A DNA stretch of 64,000 bases, from assembly GCF_900111735.1 (NCBI RefSeq), contig NZ_FOHW01000032.1:1-64000 (forward strand), given 5' to 3'. A program made the position numbers and the translations under genes. The notes beneath the pieces are model-generated. The model did no database searches and had not been told where the DNA came from. It was given only the letters and a program-made list of their open reading frames with translations. Positions 48,548 to 57,841 of this stretch are shown in pieces (position 1 is the first letter of the stretch; each line of letters opens with the position of its first letter). The DNA comes from Pseudomonas graminis (lineage in GTDB: Bacteria; Pseudomonadota; Gammaproteobacteria; Pseudomonadales; Pseudomonadaceae).

Positions 48548-49972
48548 ATGAAGTTGTCCATGCCGCGTTTTGATCAGGCTCAAGTGTTAGTTGTCGGCGA
48601 CGTCATGCTCGACCGCTACTGGCACGGTGGCACTTCCAGAATCTCCCCTGAAGCGCCGGTTCCGGTGGTCAAAGTCGACCAGATCGAAGACCGTCCGGGT
48701 GGCGCGGCCAACGTGGCGTTGAACATTGCAGCGCTGGGCGCCAAGGCGTCACTGGTCGGCGTCACCGGCACCGACGAAGCCGCCGACAGCCTGGGCAACA
48801 GCCTCAAGGCCGCTGGTGTGATCGCCAGTTTCCAGCGCATCGCTCATCAGCCCACCATCGTCAAATTGCGCGTGATGAGTCGGCACCAGCAGCTGCTGCG
48901 TATCGACTTCGAAGAACCCTTTGCCACTGATCCCGAGGCCCTGAGCCGGGACGTTGATGCCTTGCTCGATGGCATCAAAGTTCTGGTCCTGTCCGACTAC
49001 GGCAAAGGCGCGCTGAAGAATCACCAAGTCCTGATCAAGGCGGCCCGGGACCGGGGCATTCCCGTTCTGGCCGATCCGAAGGGCAAAGACTTCGCGATCT
49101 ATCGCGGTGCCAGCCTGATCACGCCCAACCTCAGTGAATTCGAGTCCATCGTCGGCCATTGCGTCGACGAGGCAGAGCTGGTCGCCAAAGGCGGGGCGCT
49201 GATGAAGGACCTCGATCTGGGTGCGTTGCTGGTCACCCGTGGCGAACACGGCATGACCCTGCTGCGTCCGGATCAGCCGACCCTGCATCTTCCGGCCCGC
49301 GCGCGTGAAGTCTTCGACGTGACCGGCGCTGGCGATACGGTTATTTCCACGCTGGCAGCGGCCATTGCAGCGGGCGAGGAGCTGCCTCATGCAGTCGCCT
49401 TGGCGAACCTTGCGGCGGGCATCGTCGTAGGCAAACTGGGCACCGCCGCGATCAGCGCACCCGAGTTGCGTCGCGCCATCCAGCGCGCCGAAGGTTCCGA
49501 GCGCGGCGTGCTGACCCTCGATCAGTTGCTGCTGGCGATTGACGATGCCCGTGCCCACAACGAAACCATCGTGTTCACCAACGGCTGCTTCGACATTCTG
49601 CACGCCGGCCACGTCACCTACCTGGAACAGGCCCGCGCGCAGGGGGACCGGCTGATCGTGGCCGTCAACGACGACGCGTCGGTCAGCCGCCTGAAAGGCC
49701 CGGGACGCCCGATCAACAGCGTGGATCGACGCATGGCGGTGCTGGCAGGTCTGGGCGCGGTGGATTGGGTGATCAGCTTCCCCGAAGGCACCCCGGAAAA
49801 CCTCTTGGCCCACGTGCGTCCGGACGTGCTGGTAAAGGGCGGGGACTACTCGGTGGATCAGGTCGTCGGCGCTGACATCGTCGCCTCCTATGGCGGCACC
49901 GTGAAAGTGCTGGGTCTGGTCGCCAACAGTTCAACGACAGCCATCGTCGACAAGATCCGCAGTCAGGACTGA
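48548..49972 (+). CDS. hldE: Bifunctional heptose-7-phosphate kinase / heptose-1-phosphate adenylyltransferase
   Basis: Makes ADP-heptose for the WaaC and WaaF transferases. The N-terminal PfkB-type kinase domain (about 1-320) has VMLDRYWHGG and the anion-hole motif GAGDT (about 260). The C-terminal nucleotidyltransferase has NGCFDILHAGH (about 346) and the RPINSVDRR turn. It has 474 residues. The ATG at 48548 matches the family N-terminus MKLSMPRFDQ; the Shine-Dalgarno is weak. A TAAGAT at 48508-48513 may be its -10. Confidence 0.96.
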   Translation: MKLSMPRFDQAQVLVVGDVMLDRYWHGGTSRISPEAPVPVVKVDQIEDRPGGAANVALNIAALGAKASLVGVTGTDEAADSLGNSLKAAGVIASFQRIAHQPTIVKLRVMSRHQQLLRIDFEEPFATDPEALSRDVDALLDGIKVLVLSDYGKGALKNHQVLIKAARDRGIPVLADPKGKDFAIYRGASLITPNLSEFESIVGHCVDEAELVAKGGALMKDLDLGALLVTRGEHGMTLLRPDQPTLHLPARAREVFDVTGAGDTVISTLAAAIAAGEELPHAVALANLAAGIVVGKLGTAAISAPELRRAIQRAEGSERGVLTLDQLLLAIDDARAHNETIVFTNGCFDILHAGHVTYLEQARAQGDRLIVAVNDDASVSRLKGPGRPINSVDRRMAVLAGLGAVDWVISFPEGTPENLLAHVRPDVLVKGGDYSVDQVVGADIVASYGGTVKVLGLVANSSTTAIVDKIRSQD

Positions 49973-50046
49973 TCCGATGCTCACAGTGAAGAGTGGCAGT
50001 CTGTTGCCGCTGCCATTTATGTATTCGCAGTTCGGTATATGAACAA

Positions 50047-51021
50047 ATGAAAGTCATGTTACTGGTGATGGATGAGCAGCGCGTCATCCTGGACGGGTTG
50101 TACGACACCGTGCGGCAGCATTGCGACGACTGCGTCATCTTTCGCCTGAGCAAGCAACAGCAACTGAATCTCGGGACATTTCTGGCCTCGGTCGACTATC
50201 AGAACTACGACCGGGTAGTGATCTTCTCCCGGGTCAAACGGCTTGCTCGCCAGCGCGCGGTGCTCAAGTGCATTCCGGGGCTGATTTTTCTTGAGCACGA
50301 TGCTTATCAGAATTACATGAGCGCCAGCAAATACCACGGCATGTATTCGCGCCTGTACCGGCAGCTGCCGTGGAGTCGCGCGTTGCTGTCGGGCGCGGTG
50401 GTGGCGCGGCGCATGCGCGGCGAAGGCCTCGATGCGGTGTTCGTGTCCAAAGGCTACGACCAGGAAATGCTGCGCAACCTCGGCAAGCCTCGGGACATCC
50501 CGGTGGGCTTTCTGGGCAGTCTGAAAAGCCGTGAGTATTCACAGCGCAAGCAGTTGGTGGAGAACCTCGCGCAGCGCGCCGGCGTGCTGGTGACGCGCAC
50601 GGCCTCTGGTGCCGAGTACCTTGAAACCCTCAATCGCATCAAGATTTTCGTCAGTGCCGACATCGGCATGGGCGAGTTCATGATCAAGAATTTTGAAGCC
50701 ATGGCCTGCGGTTGCGTGCTGCTCGCGTGGAGTCAGGGCGAAGAGGACGATCTGCTGGGTTTCGAGGAGGGGCGCAACGTCATGTTCTACCGCTCCGAAG
50801 ACGAAGCCGTCGAGAAGATCCGGCTGCTGCAGAGCGACCCCGATCTTGCTGAGCGCATCGCTGGCGAAGGGCAAAGATTCGCCGAAGAACGGTATGCCTT
50901 TGCCCGCGTTGGGCGCGATCTGGCCGATGAAATTCAGCGGCCAATGCGCCCGTGGCAGCGTCCATCGGCGCTGATCCGTGGCTGGGTCAAATTGCGCCAT
51001 GGCATGCAGGTGCCGGCCTGA
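50047..51021 (+). CDS. ssg: Cell-surface polysaccharide glycosyltransferase Ssg (family 4-like)
   Basis: A 324-residue GT-B-type protein. The C-terminal donor half has SADIGMGEFMIKNFEAMACG, with the E-x7-type acidic pattern, and ends with EGQRFAEERYAFARVG. Ssg affects LPS, exopolysaccharide, motility and attachment in Pseudomonas, and lies in this locus in P. aeruginosa (PA5001). The ATG at 50047 gives the family N-terminus MKVMLLVMDEQ; the frame is open further upstream but without a ribosome site. Its stop overlaps the next start (TGATG). Confidence 0.88.
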   Translation: MKVMLLVMDEQRVILDGLYDTVRQHCDDCVIFRLSKQQQLNLGTFLASVDYQNYDRVVIFSRVKRLARQRAVLKCIPGLIFLEHDAYQNYMSASKYHGMYSRLYRQLPWSRALLSGAVVARRMRGEGLDAVFVSKGYDQEMLRNLGKPRDIPVGFLGSLKSREYSQRKQLVENLAQRAGVLVTRTASGAEYLETLNRIKIFVSADIGMGEFMIKNFEAMACGCVLLAWSQGEEDDLLGFEEGRNVMFYRSEDEAVEKIRLLQSDPDLAERIAGEGQRFAEERYAFARVGRDLADEIQRPMRPWQRPSALIRGWVKLRHGMQVPA

Positions 51022-51731
51022 TGCCGCCGCCGTCCAACCACGACAGCGCCGCCCCCAGTGAACCCCTTGTATTGCCGGGCGCCGACCAAGACGTGTTCGG
51101 CGCGCTTCCCCCTGCGCTGCGCCAGTGCCTGGCGAAGGCTGCACGGGTCATTCTCATTGCCAACAACCCTGCCATCTCCCAGGCCGATTTCGATGCCTTG
51201 GGCGTGGGCGCCGACGATGTCGTGATCAGCTTTAATCTGTGCATCAAGGCCGCGCTCCTGAAGCCTGAAAGCGTCAACCTGTTCGTCCACGGTTTTAACG
51301 CGCCGGACTGCTACTTCTTCGGACTGCCTGCCTCGACGGGCGTCACGCAGCTCGCCGCCCAGCCTGGTGCGCGCTGCTTCACGCTGCTGGTGGGCTGCGC
51401 CGTGCCGCTGTGTCCGCTGCCTGACGTTGCGCTGTATTGGGACCGCATTCCTTTGCCGGCACTGGCCGAGCACTATCCGGTCGATCGCCCCAACGGCAAG
51501 CGCTTCGTCGGGCCCTCCACAGGGTTCAACGTGCTGGTGCTGCTCGACTGGCTGCGCGCTCATGCCGGTTACCCTTACAGGCTCATGACGCTGGGTTTTT
51601 CCAACGAAGCCGGCAAACTCTGGGGTGGGCACGCCTGGGACTATGAGCGCAACTGGCTGCTGGGCGCGGACGTCGAAGTGATCGCGCTCAAGCCCCGCAG
51701 TTGGTGGCGCAAGCTGCTATTTAGTAAATGA
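51021..51731 (+). CDS. Unknown protein of the surface-sugar cluster, sialyltransferase-like pattern
   Basis: A 236-residue soluble protein I cannot assign by family. It begins (about residues 45-80) with RVILIANNPAISQADFDALG then DDVVISFNLC, similar to the GNGPSL-then-DxxxRxN layout of GT29/GT42 sialyltransferases. Later it has VGPSTGFNVLVLLDWL, and a His/Asp-rich HAWDYERNWLL near the end. This is a pattern comparison only. The ATG at 51021 overlaps the ssg stop, so it is cotranslated with ssg and likely acts on the same glycan. An ATG-less open frame upstream is ignored. Confidence 0.72.
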   Translation: MPPPSNHDSAAPSEPLVLPGADQDVFGALPPALRQCLAKAARVILIANNPAISQADFDALGVGADDVVISFNLCIKAALLKPESVNLFVHGFNAPDCYFFGLPASTGVTQLAAQPGARCFTLLVGCAVPLCPLPDVALYWDRIPLPALAEHYPVDRPNGKRFVGPSTGFNVLVLLDWLRAHAGYPYRLMTLGFSNEAGKLWGGHAWDYERNWLLGADVEVIALKPRSWWRKLLFSK

Positions 51732-51798
51732 ACAAGCCCGTTCGCCGCTTGAGCGCGCGTGTCCAGGCGCATCGCCATTGATCCCGGAGAGTTTGTCA

Positions 51799-52611
51799 GT
51801 GCTGAACATTGCGGTCGCGTTTTTTGGTATCCCGCGAAACTCGGAGATCTGTTTTCCTTCCATTGAGGAAAACGTCCTCGGCCAGTTGCCGAAGGGCAGC
51901 AACGTCAAATGCTTTTACCACCTCTACAAGATCGACGAAGTGCACAACCAGCGCTCGGCGGAGAAGGGTGAGCTGAAGGCTCAGAACTACGACGTTTTCC
52001 AACCGATGACAGGGTTTCTGGAGTCCACCGACGGCGTGCTGGATCGCTGGGATTTCGAGCGGGTCAAGGCGATGGGCGATACCTGGGGCGACGAGCACGT
52101 TTCCCTGCGCAATCTGATCTATCAGCTCAACTCACTGCACACCGTTACGGGCATGATGGAGTCGTTCGATCCCGACTTTGTGGTGTTCGTGCGCCCGGAC
52201 AACTTCTTCCATTCGCCGCTGCCGGACTATATTTTTCATTCGCCCCACGCACGACGGCTGAACGCCTACATTCCGGACTGGCAGTGGTGGGGCGGGCTGA
52301 ATGATCGTTTCGCCATTTGCGGCCGTGACGTCTATCGCGCCTATGGCAAACGGATCGAGCGCATCTTTGAGTTCTGCGAAGCAACAGGGCGCAAGCTGCA
52401 CTCGGAGCGCTTGCTCAAGTACGTGTTGCTCAAGGCGGATGCCCGGGTGTGTACGCTGCCGACCACTGCCTCCCGTGTGCGCATTACCGGCGCCTTTGCC
52501 GAAGAGTCGTTCTCGCCCAAGCGCGGGATGGGCAAACGCGAAAACCGCTATTTTCACTTATTCGCCACGCTGCGCACCTGGCGTGACAAACGCCTCGCCG
52601 AGAAGCGCTAA
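51799..52611 (+). CDS. Unknown protein, possible glycosyltransferase-like
   Basis: A 270-residue soluble protein. The GTG at 51799 has GGAG nine bases upstream and gives MLNIAVAFFGIPRN; a TTG at 51778 is less likely. The middle has FDPDFVVFVRPDNFFHSPLP, where RPD follows a hydrophobic strand as in several putative GT-A-like sugar transferases, then DWQWWGGLNDRFAICGRD. There are no membrane segments. It is the last gene of the surface-sugar run, 67 bases after the previous gene and 7 bases from a convergent gene. Function is not assigned beyond this. Confidence 0.7.
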   Translation: MLNIAVAFFGIPRNSEICFPSIEENVLGQLPKGSNVKCFYHLYKIDEVHNQRSAEKGELKAQNYDVFQPMTGFLESTDGVLDRWDFERVKAMGDTWGDEHVSLRNLIYQLNSLHTVTGMMESFDPDFVVFVRPDNFFHSPLPDYIFHSPHARRLNAYIPDWQWWGGLNDRFAICGRDVYRAYGKRIERIFEFCEATGRKLHSERLLKYVLLKADARVCTLPTTASRVRITGAFAEESFSPKRGMGKRENRYFHLFATLRTWRDKRLAEKR

Positions 52612-52618
52612 GCGCGGC

Positions 52619-53584
52619 TTACTTGTGCAGGCCGCTGCGAACCAGTCTGACCAGCCGTCGCGCTTTGATCCGCAGCTTGGTCAGCCCTGACTTGGGCTTC
52701 TTCTTGGGCGTCATGCCCTGCTGCACCAGCCAGTCCTTCCAGCGAATCCGCTCCTCGCGCACCACCCAGCCCTCCTGGGGCGCGAAGCTCTCGGCCAGAT
52801 AAAGCCCACGTGTACCGGCAGGCGAGAGCTTGTCGTTCTTCAGGGTGTACAGCTCGGGCAGGGGCGAGCCGTTTTCAAGCGGCATCAGATACAGATCCGG
52901 CTTGCTGCGATTGAGGCGCGCCACCAGCTCGTTGTTCTCCAGGCTCTCATCGACGTGGAAAAGGCTCAACGGACGAGCCTCTTTCGGCACCTCCAGGCGC
53001 ATGTCGTAGATCAACTGCAGTGAAGCGGTCGGCAAATGCACGTAAGCGCGTGGCCGCTCGATCAGCGTCAGGCTGCCGCAGCGTACCGGGAGTGCCGCGC
53101 CGGAAAGCGGCGTGAGACGAAAGGGCATCGCTTCGCGGTAATGCAGCGCTGCCGCATAGGGCGCTGGCAGCCAGGTTTCATTGAAGCGCCCGCCGAGCCA
53201 GCCTTGGGGCGTCTCGATCAGGCATTCCTCGGCCACTTCCTGCACCGCCGTGTGGAGGGGCAGGTTGAGCTCGTGGGCAGGGACGTAGCCGGAGATCAGC
53301 TTGAGCACCACATCGCCACGGTCCTGACGGCGCTGGCGAACCAGCACCCAGTAATCGCGGTTCTGCCACCGCAACGTCAGGCGTACCGAGACACCGAGAT
53401 TGGCCAACTCGGTGGAAAACCGTTCGCTGTCTTCTACGTCGATCTTGCGACGCCGGGCCAGGGTCTGGGTGAAATTCAGCGGCATCCCGACGCTCTGATA
53501 GGTCAGGCCTTCAGGGGTGGCTTCGACAAATAACGGCAGGGTCTTGAAGTTGCTGGGGTTTTTCCGAATCAGGGTTCGCGGCAT
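52619..53584 (-). CDS. Conserved protein with degenerate Nudix-like box
   Basis: A 321-residue soluble protein. Residues about 98-125 read GYVPAHE, nine residues, then QEVAEECLIE, close to the Nudix box G-x5-E-x7-REx2EEx but with wrong spacing and Gln for Arg. The C-terminus is strongly basic (KKKPKSGLTKLRIKARR). It corresponds by position to PA4993, upstream of the aldo/keto reductase on the same strand. Some homologues are labelled metal ABC transporter ATPase, which the sequence does not support: there is no Walker A. Start at 53584 with AAGGAG upstream. Confidence 0.72.
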   Translation of the reverse strand: MPRTLIRKNPSNFKTLPLFVEATPEGLTYQSVGMPLNFTQTLARRRKIDVEDSERFSTELANLGVSVRLTLRWQNRDYWVLVRQRRQDRGDVVLKLISGYVPAHELNLPLHTAVQEVAEECLIETPQGWLGGRFNETWLPAPYAAALHYREAMPFRLTPLSGAALPVRCGSLTLIERPRAYVHLPTASLQLIYDMRLEVPKEARPLSLFHVDESLENNELVARLNRSKPDLYLMPLENGSPLPELYTLKNDKLSPAGTRGLYLAESFAPQEGWVVREERIRWKDWLVQQGMTPKKKPKSGLTKLRIKARRLVRLVRSGLHK

Positions 53585-53620
53585 ATCGGCTCCTTCTTGC
53601 GTTGGGGTCGGCCGTGCGTC

Positions 53621-54430
53621 TCAGGGCTGACGACGGATCACGGCAGCGGCGGTTGCCACGTTATGGGCCAGATGCAGCGGGTTGATGGTGCCGACGATAG
53701 CACCGGTCACGCCGGGGTGTTCAAACAGTAGCTCGAAACTGGCACGCACAGGATCGACACCGGGACTCAGGCAAACGTGCCCGCTGGCCAGTGCTTTTTT
53801 GACCAGCACCCCTTTGCCGTGTGCAGCAGCGTAGTCGAGGACCGGCTTCTCGCCCTGTTCGTTGAGGTTGTACGTGACCATCGCACAGTCGCCGTCCTGC
53901 AAGGCCAGCAACCCGCCCTCGACGGTCTTGCCGGAGAAGCCGAACCCGCGAATCTTGCCCTCGCGCTTGAGCGCGTCCAGCGTTTGATAGACGGCGCAAT
54001 CGTTGAGCACGTGCAGGTCGTTGCCGTCGGAATGCACCAGCACCAGATCGATGAAGTCGGTTTCCAGGCGCTGCAGGCTGCGCTCCACCGACAGGCGCGT
54101 GTGGGCGGCGCTGAAGTCGTGCCGTGACCGGCCTGCTTCAAATTCCTCGCCGACCTTGCTGACGATCACCCAGTCCTTGCGCTGCCCACGCAGCAGCGGG
54201 CCGAGGCGCTCTTCGCTGCGCCCGTACGCCGGGGCGGTGTCGATCAGGTTGATGCCCAGATCCCGGGCCAGCTTCAGCAGCATCCGCGCCTCGACGTCGT
54301 CGGGAATCGTGAAGCCATTGGGGTACTTCACGCCCTGATCGCGGCCCAGCTTCACCGTGCCCAGGCCCAAAGGGGAAACGTTGATGCCGAGGGTGCCGAG
54401 CGGCCGATGCAGATCGTGCAAGGTCTTCAT
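53621..54430 (-). CDS. Aldo/keto reductase
   Basis: A 269-residue NADPH-dependent oxidoreductase of the AKR fold. Catalytic residues are recognisable: Asp and Tyr in LIDTAPAYGRSEERLG, Lys in VIVSKVGEE and His in LVLVHSDGND. The C-terminal cofactor part has GVTGAIVGTINPLHL. The start overlaps the stop of the FAD oxidoreductase gene by 4 bases, so the two are coupled (PA4991-PA4992 pair). The substrate is unknown. Confidence 0.9.
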   Translation of the reverse strand: MKTLHDLHRPLGTLGINVSPLGLGTVKLGRDQGVKYPNGFTIPDDVEARMLLKLARDLGINLIDTAPAYGRSEERLGPLLRGQRKDWVIVSKVGEEFEAGRSRHDFSAAHTRLSVERSLQRLETDFIDLVLVHSDGNDLHVLNDCAVYQTLDALKREGKIRGFGFSGKTVEGGLLALQDGDCAMVTYNLNEQGEKPVLDYAAAHGKGVLVKKALASGHVCLSPGVDPVRASFELLFEHPGVTGAIVGTINPLHLAHNVATAAAVIRRQP

Positions 54431-55602
54431 GGCAGCAGTTGATCCCAGACAGGAATGGCGAGGGGCGGCGTGGGGAAGTCGGTGTGCGGCGGTTGCGGGG
54501 TGGGGTGAATGTCATCCCGGGACAACGAGGCCAGCACGCGGTCGGCGAAGTCGGGGGCCAGCGCCAGCTTGGTAGGCCAGCCGACCAGTAATCGTCCCTG
54601 CTCGTCGACAAAGGCGTTATCCGGGCGTACCAGACCGCTTTGCTGCGGTTCGGCGCGGTCCACGCGCAAGGTGGCGAACTGCGCCTCGCTGAGGTCAACC
54701 CAGGGCAGCAGATTCGCGAGCTCTTTCTTTGCGGCGGCGATCTGCTCGGCGGGGTTGCGGGCGACGCCTTCGGCTTCGGCAATGTCGCCGCCCAGATACC
54801 AGACCCACTGGCCGTCTGCCGCCGGGTGCGTCGTTACCGTGATCCGTGGCTTCGGCCCGCCACCCAGGCAGTGGGCGTAGAGCGGCTTAAGCGTCGGTCC
54901 CTTGACCAGCACCATATGCAACGGCCGGCGTTGCATGGCCGGCTGGCTCACGTTCAGCGCCTTGAGCAAATCAGCCATGCCTTCACCGGCGCTTAGCACC
55001 ACCCGCTGGGCGTGGATGTCGCGGCCGTCGACGCGCAAGCCGACCAGTTCGCCATCAACGCGCAGCGGCTCAATGTCTTGGCCCGCAAGCAGGCTGTCGC
55101 CCGCCAGCTCCGCCAGTTTTTTCACCAGGCTGGGGATGTCGATGACCAGCTCGGCCAGGCGGTACACCTTGCCTTTGAAGCGCGGATCCTGAAGCGCAGG
55201 CGGCAGGTCGCTGCCCTTGACCTGATCAACGCGGCCGCGCACGGCCTTGCTGGCGAAGAAACTGGTGAGATTGCCGGCGATGGTGCCGGGCGACCACAGG
55301 TAGTGAGCTTCCGAAAGCAGGCGTACGCCCGACAGGTTCAGCTCGCCTTTGCCTGCAAGCGCTTCGCGCCACCGACGCGGCATATCGGCGATCGCTTCGG
55401 ATGCGCCAGAGAGCGCGCCGTGCAGCGCGTATTTGGCGCCGCCGTGGATGATCCCTTGGGATTTGAGTGTCTGGCCGCCACCCAGGCTGGCCTTTTCCAC
55501 CACCACCGTCGAAAAGCCCTGATGCCGCAGTCGCGCGTTGAGCCAGAGACCGGCAACGCCCGCGCCTACAATCAGGACGTCAGTGGAAATAGCAGATGAC
55601 AT
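54427..55602 (-). CDS. FAD-dependent oxidoreductase (DAO-like)
   Basis: A 391-residue flavoprotein with the N-terminal Rossmann motif VLIVGAGVAGLWLNARL, followed by the FAD-contacting VVEKASLGGGQTLKSQG. It resembles the D-amino-acid oxidase/GlpD-like superfamily. The ATG at 55602 has TTGAGG upstream; an earlier ATG at 55635 lacks a site. It is translationally coupled to the aldo/keto reductase, which suggests a shared pathway, but neither substrate can be named. Confidence 0.88.
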   Translation of the reverse strand: MSSAISTDVLIVGAGVAGLWLNARLRHQGFSTVVVEKASLGGGQTLKSQGIIHGGAKYALHGALSGASEAIADMPRRWREALAGKGELNLSGVRLLSEAHYLWSPGTIAGNLTSFFASKAVRGRVDQVKGSDLPPALQDPRFKGKVYRLAELVIDIPSLVKKLAELAGDSLLAGQDIEPLRVDGELVGLRVDGRDIHAQRVVLSAGEGMADLLKALNVSQPAMQRRPLHMVLVKGPTLKPLYAHCLGGGPKPRITVTTHPAADGQWVWYLGGDIAEAEGVARNPAEQIAAAKKELANLLPWVDLSEAQFATLRVDRAEPQQSGLVRPDNAFVDEQGRLLVGWPTKLALAPDFADRVLASLSRDDIHPTPQPPHTDFPTPPLAIPVWDQLLP

Positions 55603-55665
55603 GGGCACCTCAAATGGCGAAACGAATGGCGGCATTATAGGGGAAGGGACTTTTCAGTAACCCCC

Positions 55666-55998
55666 TTAATGACCCGCCGTCTTCGAGAACAGCTGGATGA
55701 CCACCACGCCTGCGACGATCAGCCCCATGCCGGCGATGGCTGGCAAATCCAGTTTCTGGCCGTAGATAAACAGTGCGGCGACGCTGACCATGACGATGCC
55801 CATGCCCGCCCACACCGCGTATGCCACGCCAACCGGAATGGTGCGCACCACCAGCGTGAGCATCCAGAACGCAATGCCGTAACCGACGATCACCAGCAGC
55901 AGCGGGATCGGCGTGCTCAGGCCTTTGACGGCTTTCATGGACACGGTGCCGATGACCTCGGCACAGATGGCGATGGCCAGCAGGTAGTACGCAGACAT
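55666..55998 (-). CDS. emrE: Small multidrug resistance efflux protein (EmrE type)
   Basis: A 110-residue, four-helix inner-membrane antiporter that exports cationic compounds with proton exchange. The essential Glu14 is in ICAEVIGTVSMK, and helix 4 has GMGLIVAGVVVIQLFSK. AAGGAG precedes the ATG at 55998. It matches PA4990 by position. It is separated from the next minus-strand gene by 63 bases and diverges from waaA. Confidence 0.93.
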   Translation of the reverse strand: MSAYYLLAIAICAEVIGTVSMKAVKGLSTPIPLLLVIVGYGIAFWMLTLVVRTIPVGVAYAVWAGMGIVMVSVAALFIYGQKLDLPAIAGMGLIVAGVVVIQLFSKTAGH

Positions 55999-56161
55999 GG
56001 TGGAGCTCCTTTTCAATGGCCGTCATTAAAGCGGCTTACCCGGCACGGAACAACCGGCGCCTTTCGGGCTGGCGGGGTGGCGTCTGGCCAAATGCGCCGG
56101 GCATGATATGTGCGAAGCTCGATGGAAATCTGACAGCAATTGGCTGATAAACTCCGCGCCC

Positions 56162-57436
56162 ATGAATAGAACCCTCTACAGCATCCTGTTTCACCTCGGT
56201 CTCCCCTTGATCGCCCTGCGCCTGTGGCTGCGTTCGCGCAAGGCCCCGGCCTACGCGCAACGGGTCGGCGAGCGCTTCGCTTTCGGCTTGCCCGCCATGC
56301 AGCGCGGGGGGATATGGGTGCATGCCGTGTCGGTGGGCGAGAGCATCGCCGCCGCGCCGATGATACGCGCCTTGCTGGCCCGCTATCCGCAACTGCCGGT
56401 CACCATCACCTGCATGACGCCGACCGGCTCGGAGCGCATTCAGTCGCTGTTCTCCAGCGAGCCGCGCGTCCAGCATTGCTACCTGCCCTATGACTTTCCG
56501 TGGGCCGCCGGGCGCTTTCTCGATCACATCCAGCCGAAGATCGGCGTGATCATGGAAACCGAACTGTGGCCCAATCACATTCATCAGTGTGCGAAACGCG
56601 GGATTCCAACGGTGCTGGCGAATGCGCGGTTGTCAGAGCGTTCCGCCCGTGGCTACGGACGATTCGCCCGCCTGACTCGGCCGATGCTCGCCGAGATGAG
56701 CCTGATTGCCGTGCAGACCGAAGCCGAGGCCCAACGCTTCCGTGACCTGGGCGCTAGGCCCGAGTGCGTCACCGTGACGGGCTCGATCAAGTTCGACCTG
56801 ACCATAGATCCGCAACTGCTTGAGCGTGCCGTTCAGCAGCGCGAGCAATGGCAGACCCTGCATCGGCCCGTGTGGATTGCAGCCAGCACCCATGCGGGCG
56901 AAGACGAGGTGGTGCTGGCCGCCCATCGCACGCTGATGCAAGCCTATCCCGACGCCCTGTTGATCCTCGTGCCCCGTCACCCCGAGCGGTTCACCAGCGT
57001 GTTTGAGCTGAGCCAGCAGCAGGGATTCACCAGCGTTCGTCGTTCGACGACCGAGCCGGTGACGCCGGAAACCTCGGTTCTGGTGGGCGACACGATGGGC
57101 GAGTTGCTTTTTCTGTATGCGCTCGCCGATATCGCCTTCGTCGGCGGCAGCCTGGTGCCCAACGGCGGTCACAACCTGCTGGAACCTGCGGCACTGGAAA
57201 AGCCCGTTTTAAGCGGCCCGCACCTGTTCAACTTCCTCGAAATCGCCGCGATGCTGCGTCATGCCGGCGCGCTGGAGGAGGCCAGTGACGCGGCTGCATT
57301 GGCCGCGACGGTGCGTGACTTGATCGACCATCCCGAGAAAGCAAAGGCGATGGCCGATGCCGGGCTGGCCGTGATGAAGGCCAATCAGGGGGCGTTGCAG
57401 AGGTTGCTGGACGGGATTGGACGGTTGTTGGGCTGA
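56162..57436 (+). CDS. waaA: Kdo transferase WaaA (KdtA)
   Basis: Family 30 glycosyltransferase of 424 residues that attaches Kdo to lipid IVA at the inner membrane. An N-terminal hydrophobic anchor (about 5-20) is followed by the acceptor domain with YAQRVGERFAFG and WVHAVSVGESIAA; the donor domain has ASTHAGEDEVVL, VPRHPERF and GGHNLLEPAAL. The ATG at 56162 is the normal family start. It stands alone between the divergent emrE and the convergent RelE-like gene. Confidence 0.97.
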   Translation: MNRTLYSILFHLGLPLIALRLWLRSRKAPAYAQRVGERFAFGLPAMQRGGIWVHAVSVGESIAAAPMIRALLARYPQLPVTITCMTPTGSERIQSLFSSEPRVQHCYLPYDFPWAAGRFLDHIQPKIGVIMETELWPNHIHQCAKRGIPTVLANARLSERSARGYGRFARLTRPMLAEMSLIAVQTEAEAQRFRDLGARPECVTVTGSIKFDLTIDPQLLERAVQQREQWQTLHRPVWIAASTHAGEDEVVLAAHRTLMQAYPDALLILVPRHPERFTSVFELSQQQGFTSVRRSTTEPVTPETSVLVGDTMGELLFLYALADIAFVGGSLVPNGGHNLLEPAALEKPVLSGPHLFNFLEIAAMLRHAGALEEASDAAALAATVRDLIDHPEKAKAMADAGLAVMKANQGALQRLLDGIGRLLG

Positions 57437-57574
57437 TGTTGGCAAGCAAGCGGTCATCTGCAGGACTTGCGCTTAACGACGGTCGTGCGTTCCGCGCAAA
57501 TCCAATGCATGAGCGCGCTTGCCCTGGTCCTGGCGGTAAGCGGTAGCAGAGTTGTTGAGCGGGTCATGAAGGTG

Positions 57575-57841
57575 CTACCGGTAAACCTCCCGACGAGTGC
57601 CCAGTTCGATGACCAAAATGGTTAGCTCGCCGTTTTGGATATCGCAGATCACTCGTAGATCCCCAATTCGATAGCGCCACAGCCCGCCCTTGGGACCTGT
57701 TAGCGCTTTGCCCACGCTGCAGGGGTCGTCTCTGATAGCTACCCGTTCGTCCATGAAGTCAAGCACGCGCCGGGCGGTTTGCTTGTCGAGCTTCTTGAGC
57801 TGTTTCTTTGCCGTCTCGGTGTACTTAATCGTCCAGGCCAA
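57575..57841 (-). CDS. RelE/ParE-superfamily toxin
   Basis: An 88-residue basic protein of the RelE type: YTETAKKQLKKLDKQTARR near the start and LWRYRIGDLRVICDI, with the catalytic-type Arg/Lys residues of ribosome-dependent mRNA interferases, then REVYR at the end. It overlaps the antitoxin gene by 17 bases, the usual antitoxin-first arrangement. The pair sits between waaA and tolC and is an accessory insertion in an otherwise conserved order. Confidence 0.9.
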   Translation of the reverse strand: MAWTIKYTETAKKQLKKLDKQTARRVLDFMDERVAIRDDPCSVGKALTGPKGGLWRYRIGDLRVICDIQNGELTILVIELGTRREVYR

